From an uncultured Prevotellaceae bacterium (lineage in GTDB: Bacteria > Bacteroidota > Bacteroidia > Bacteroidales > Bacteroidaceae), in NCBI GenBank assembly GCA_947176895.1, contig CAMWSK010000008.1, forward strand, positions 23,699 through 87,698: DNA of 64,000 nt. Direction: 5' to 3'. Shown piece by piece: positions 63,485 through 64,000 of the stretch (the first letter of the stretch is position 1; each line of letters opens with the position of its first letter). A program made the position numbers and the translations under genes. A model generated the notes under the pieces. It had not been told where the DNA came from and ran no database searches. It saw only the letters and a list, made by a program, of their open reading frames with translations.

Positions 63485-64000
63485 GTTGTTGTTCTCTCTG
63501 CAAAGATAGTAGTTTTTAAGCAAATCACAACCTTCTGGCAATTCTCCTACTACTCCATCATGTTGTTGTTCTCTCTGCAAAGATAGTAGTTTTTAAGCAA
63601 ATCACAACAGCTTTCTTTTGCTGGTTGGCTTGAAAAAGGTTGTTGTTCTCTCTGCAAAGATAGTAGTTTTTAAGCAAATCACAACATAAGCATAGTACAT
63701 CCAACCCTGTGATTTGTTGTTGTTCTCTCTGCAAAGATAGTAGTTTTTAAGCAAATCACAACTGCGTGAACCGCATACAGGTGTCGTAAGAGTTGTTGTT
63801 CTCTCTGCAAAGATAGTAGTTTTTAAGCAAATCACAACAAGTGAAGAGGACAATACCGTCAGAATTATGTTGTTGTTCTCTCTGCAAAGATAGTAGTTTT
63901 TAAGCAAATCACAACGACCTTTCCATTGACGTCTCTTTGGCTGACGTTGTTGTTCTCTCTGCAAAGATAGTAGTTTTTAAGCAAATCACAACAATTTCTT
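63485..64000 (-). CRISPR. Type II-C CRISPR array, truncated by window end
   Basis: Seven identical 47-bp repeats begin at 63485, 63562, 63639, 63716, 63792, 63869 and 63946. They enclose six spacers, five of 30 and one of 29 bases (63763-63791); an eighth unit begins at 63993 and is cut by the window end. On plus the repeat starts GTTGTTGTTCTCTCTGCAAA and ends AAGCAAATCACAAC. The crRNA sense is minus, starting GTTGTGATTTGCTTAAAAAC, because this strand is complementary to the predicted tracrRNA and matches the orientation of known Bacteroidota II-C repeats. All copies are perfect, including the one nearest cas2. The distance from cas2 to the first repeat is 128 bases. Each repeat contains TATCTTTG on the crRNA strand (plus CAAAGATA, for example 63501-63508). 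Confidence 0.97.

Noticed and set aside
63602..63964. A 120-residue minus-strand frame across the CRISPR array
   Set aside because: It is the translation of repeats and spacers, giving a repeated CDLLKNYYLCRENNN pattern. The array is not coding.

Overview
The window reads as chromosomal DNA of a Gram-negative member of the Bacteroidota, most likely order Bacteroidales (Bacteroides/Prevotella-like; I cannot fix the genus). Evidence: fused SecDF, a SusC/SusD pair, an NVEALA peptide cluster with a six-bladed beta-propeller lipoprotein, a DUF5683 protein, LpxB (a lipid A-bearing outer membrane), a large type II-C Cas9 with a 47-bp repeat, and the Bacteroidota promoter element TAnnTTTG (usually TATCTTTG) ahead of many genes. 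Most of the window is moderately GC-rich, ordinary chromosome. The stretch at about 22.2-25.9 kb is visibly AT-richer and looks acquired.

Layout. 1-1.9 kb: 3' part of a repeat protein with YD-like units. 2-8.7 kb (minus): a DUF5009-type membrane protein, SecDF, a membrane-anchored endonuclease/exonuclease/phosphatase-fold protein and a rhomboid protease. 8.8-17.4 kb (plus, tightly packed): argS, a small RNase H, an MsbA-type ABC exporter, two LtaS-like membrane phosphotransferases and a LicD-family protein, which together suggest phospho-decoration of a surface glycan. 17.3-20.2 kb (minus): GH20 hexosaminidase and an anSME-type radical SAM maturase. 20.5-26.8 kb (plus): a TPR/HTH regulator followed by a secreted-peptide cluster (DUF3244-like, Cys-rich membrane protein, thioredoxin-like protein, NVEALA peptide, beta-propeller lipoprotein, membrane acyltransferase), interrupted by an internally deleted IS982 remnant.

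26.9-39.6 kb: a small exported protein, a HAD hydrolase, alaS, a MerR regulator, then a minus-strand run parA-parB-DUF5683-mltD-rel, and surE-lpxB on plus. 40.0-49.6 kb (plus): a five-gene outer-membrane operon, SusC-SusD-lipoprotein-M16 protease-ChaN, whose content suggests haem or haemoprotein acquisition. 49.9-54.9 kb (minus): yraN, class I fumarase, hflX, a coiled-coil lipoprotein and rsmI. 55.1-56.8 kb (plus): tdk and an AI-2E/PerM family membrane protein.

57.2-64 kb: tRNA-Lys(UUU), then a complete type II-C CRISPR-Cas locus. A predicted tracrRNA lies on the minus strand just 5' of cas9, followed by cas9-cas1-cas2 on plus and an array that must be transcribed on minus, towards the cas genes. 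The array continues past the window end. Each repeat carries the same TATCTTTG promoter element that precedes the predicted tracrRNA.

Five intergenic regions carry clusters of about four tandem ~22-bp imperfect palindromes related to AAACATGAACATGTTT. This dispersed repeat family is not explained by any gene.
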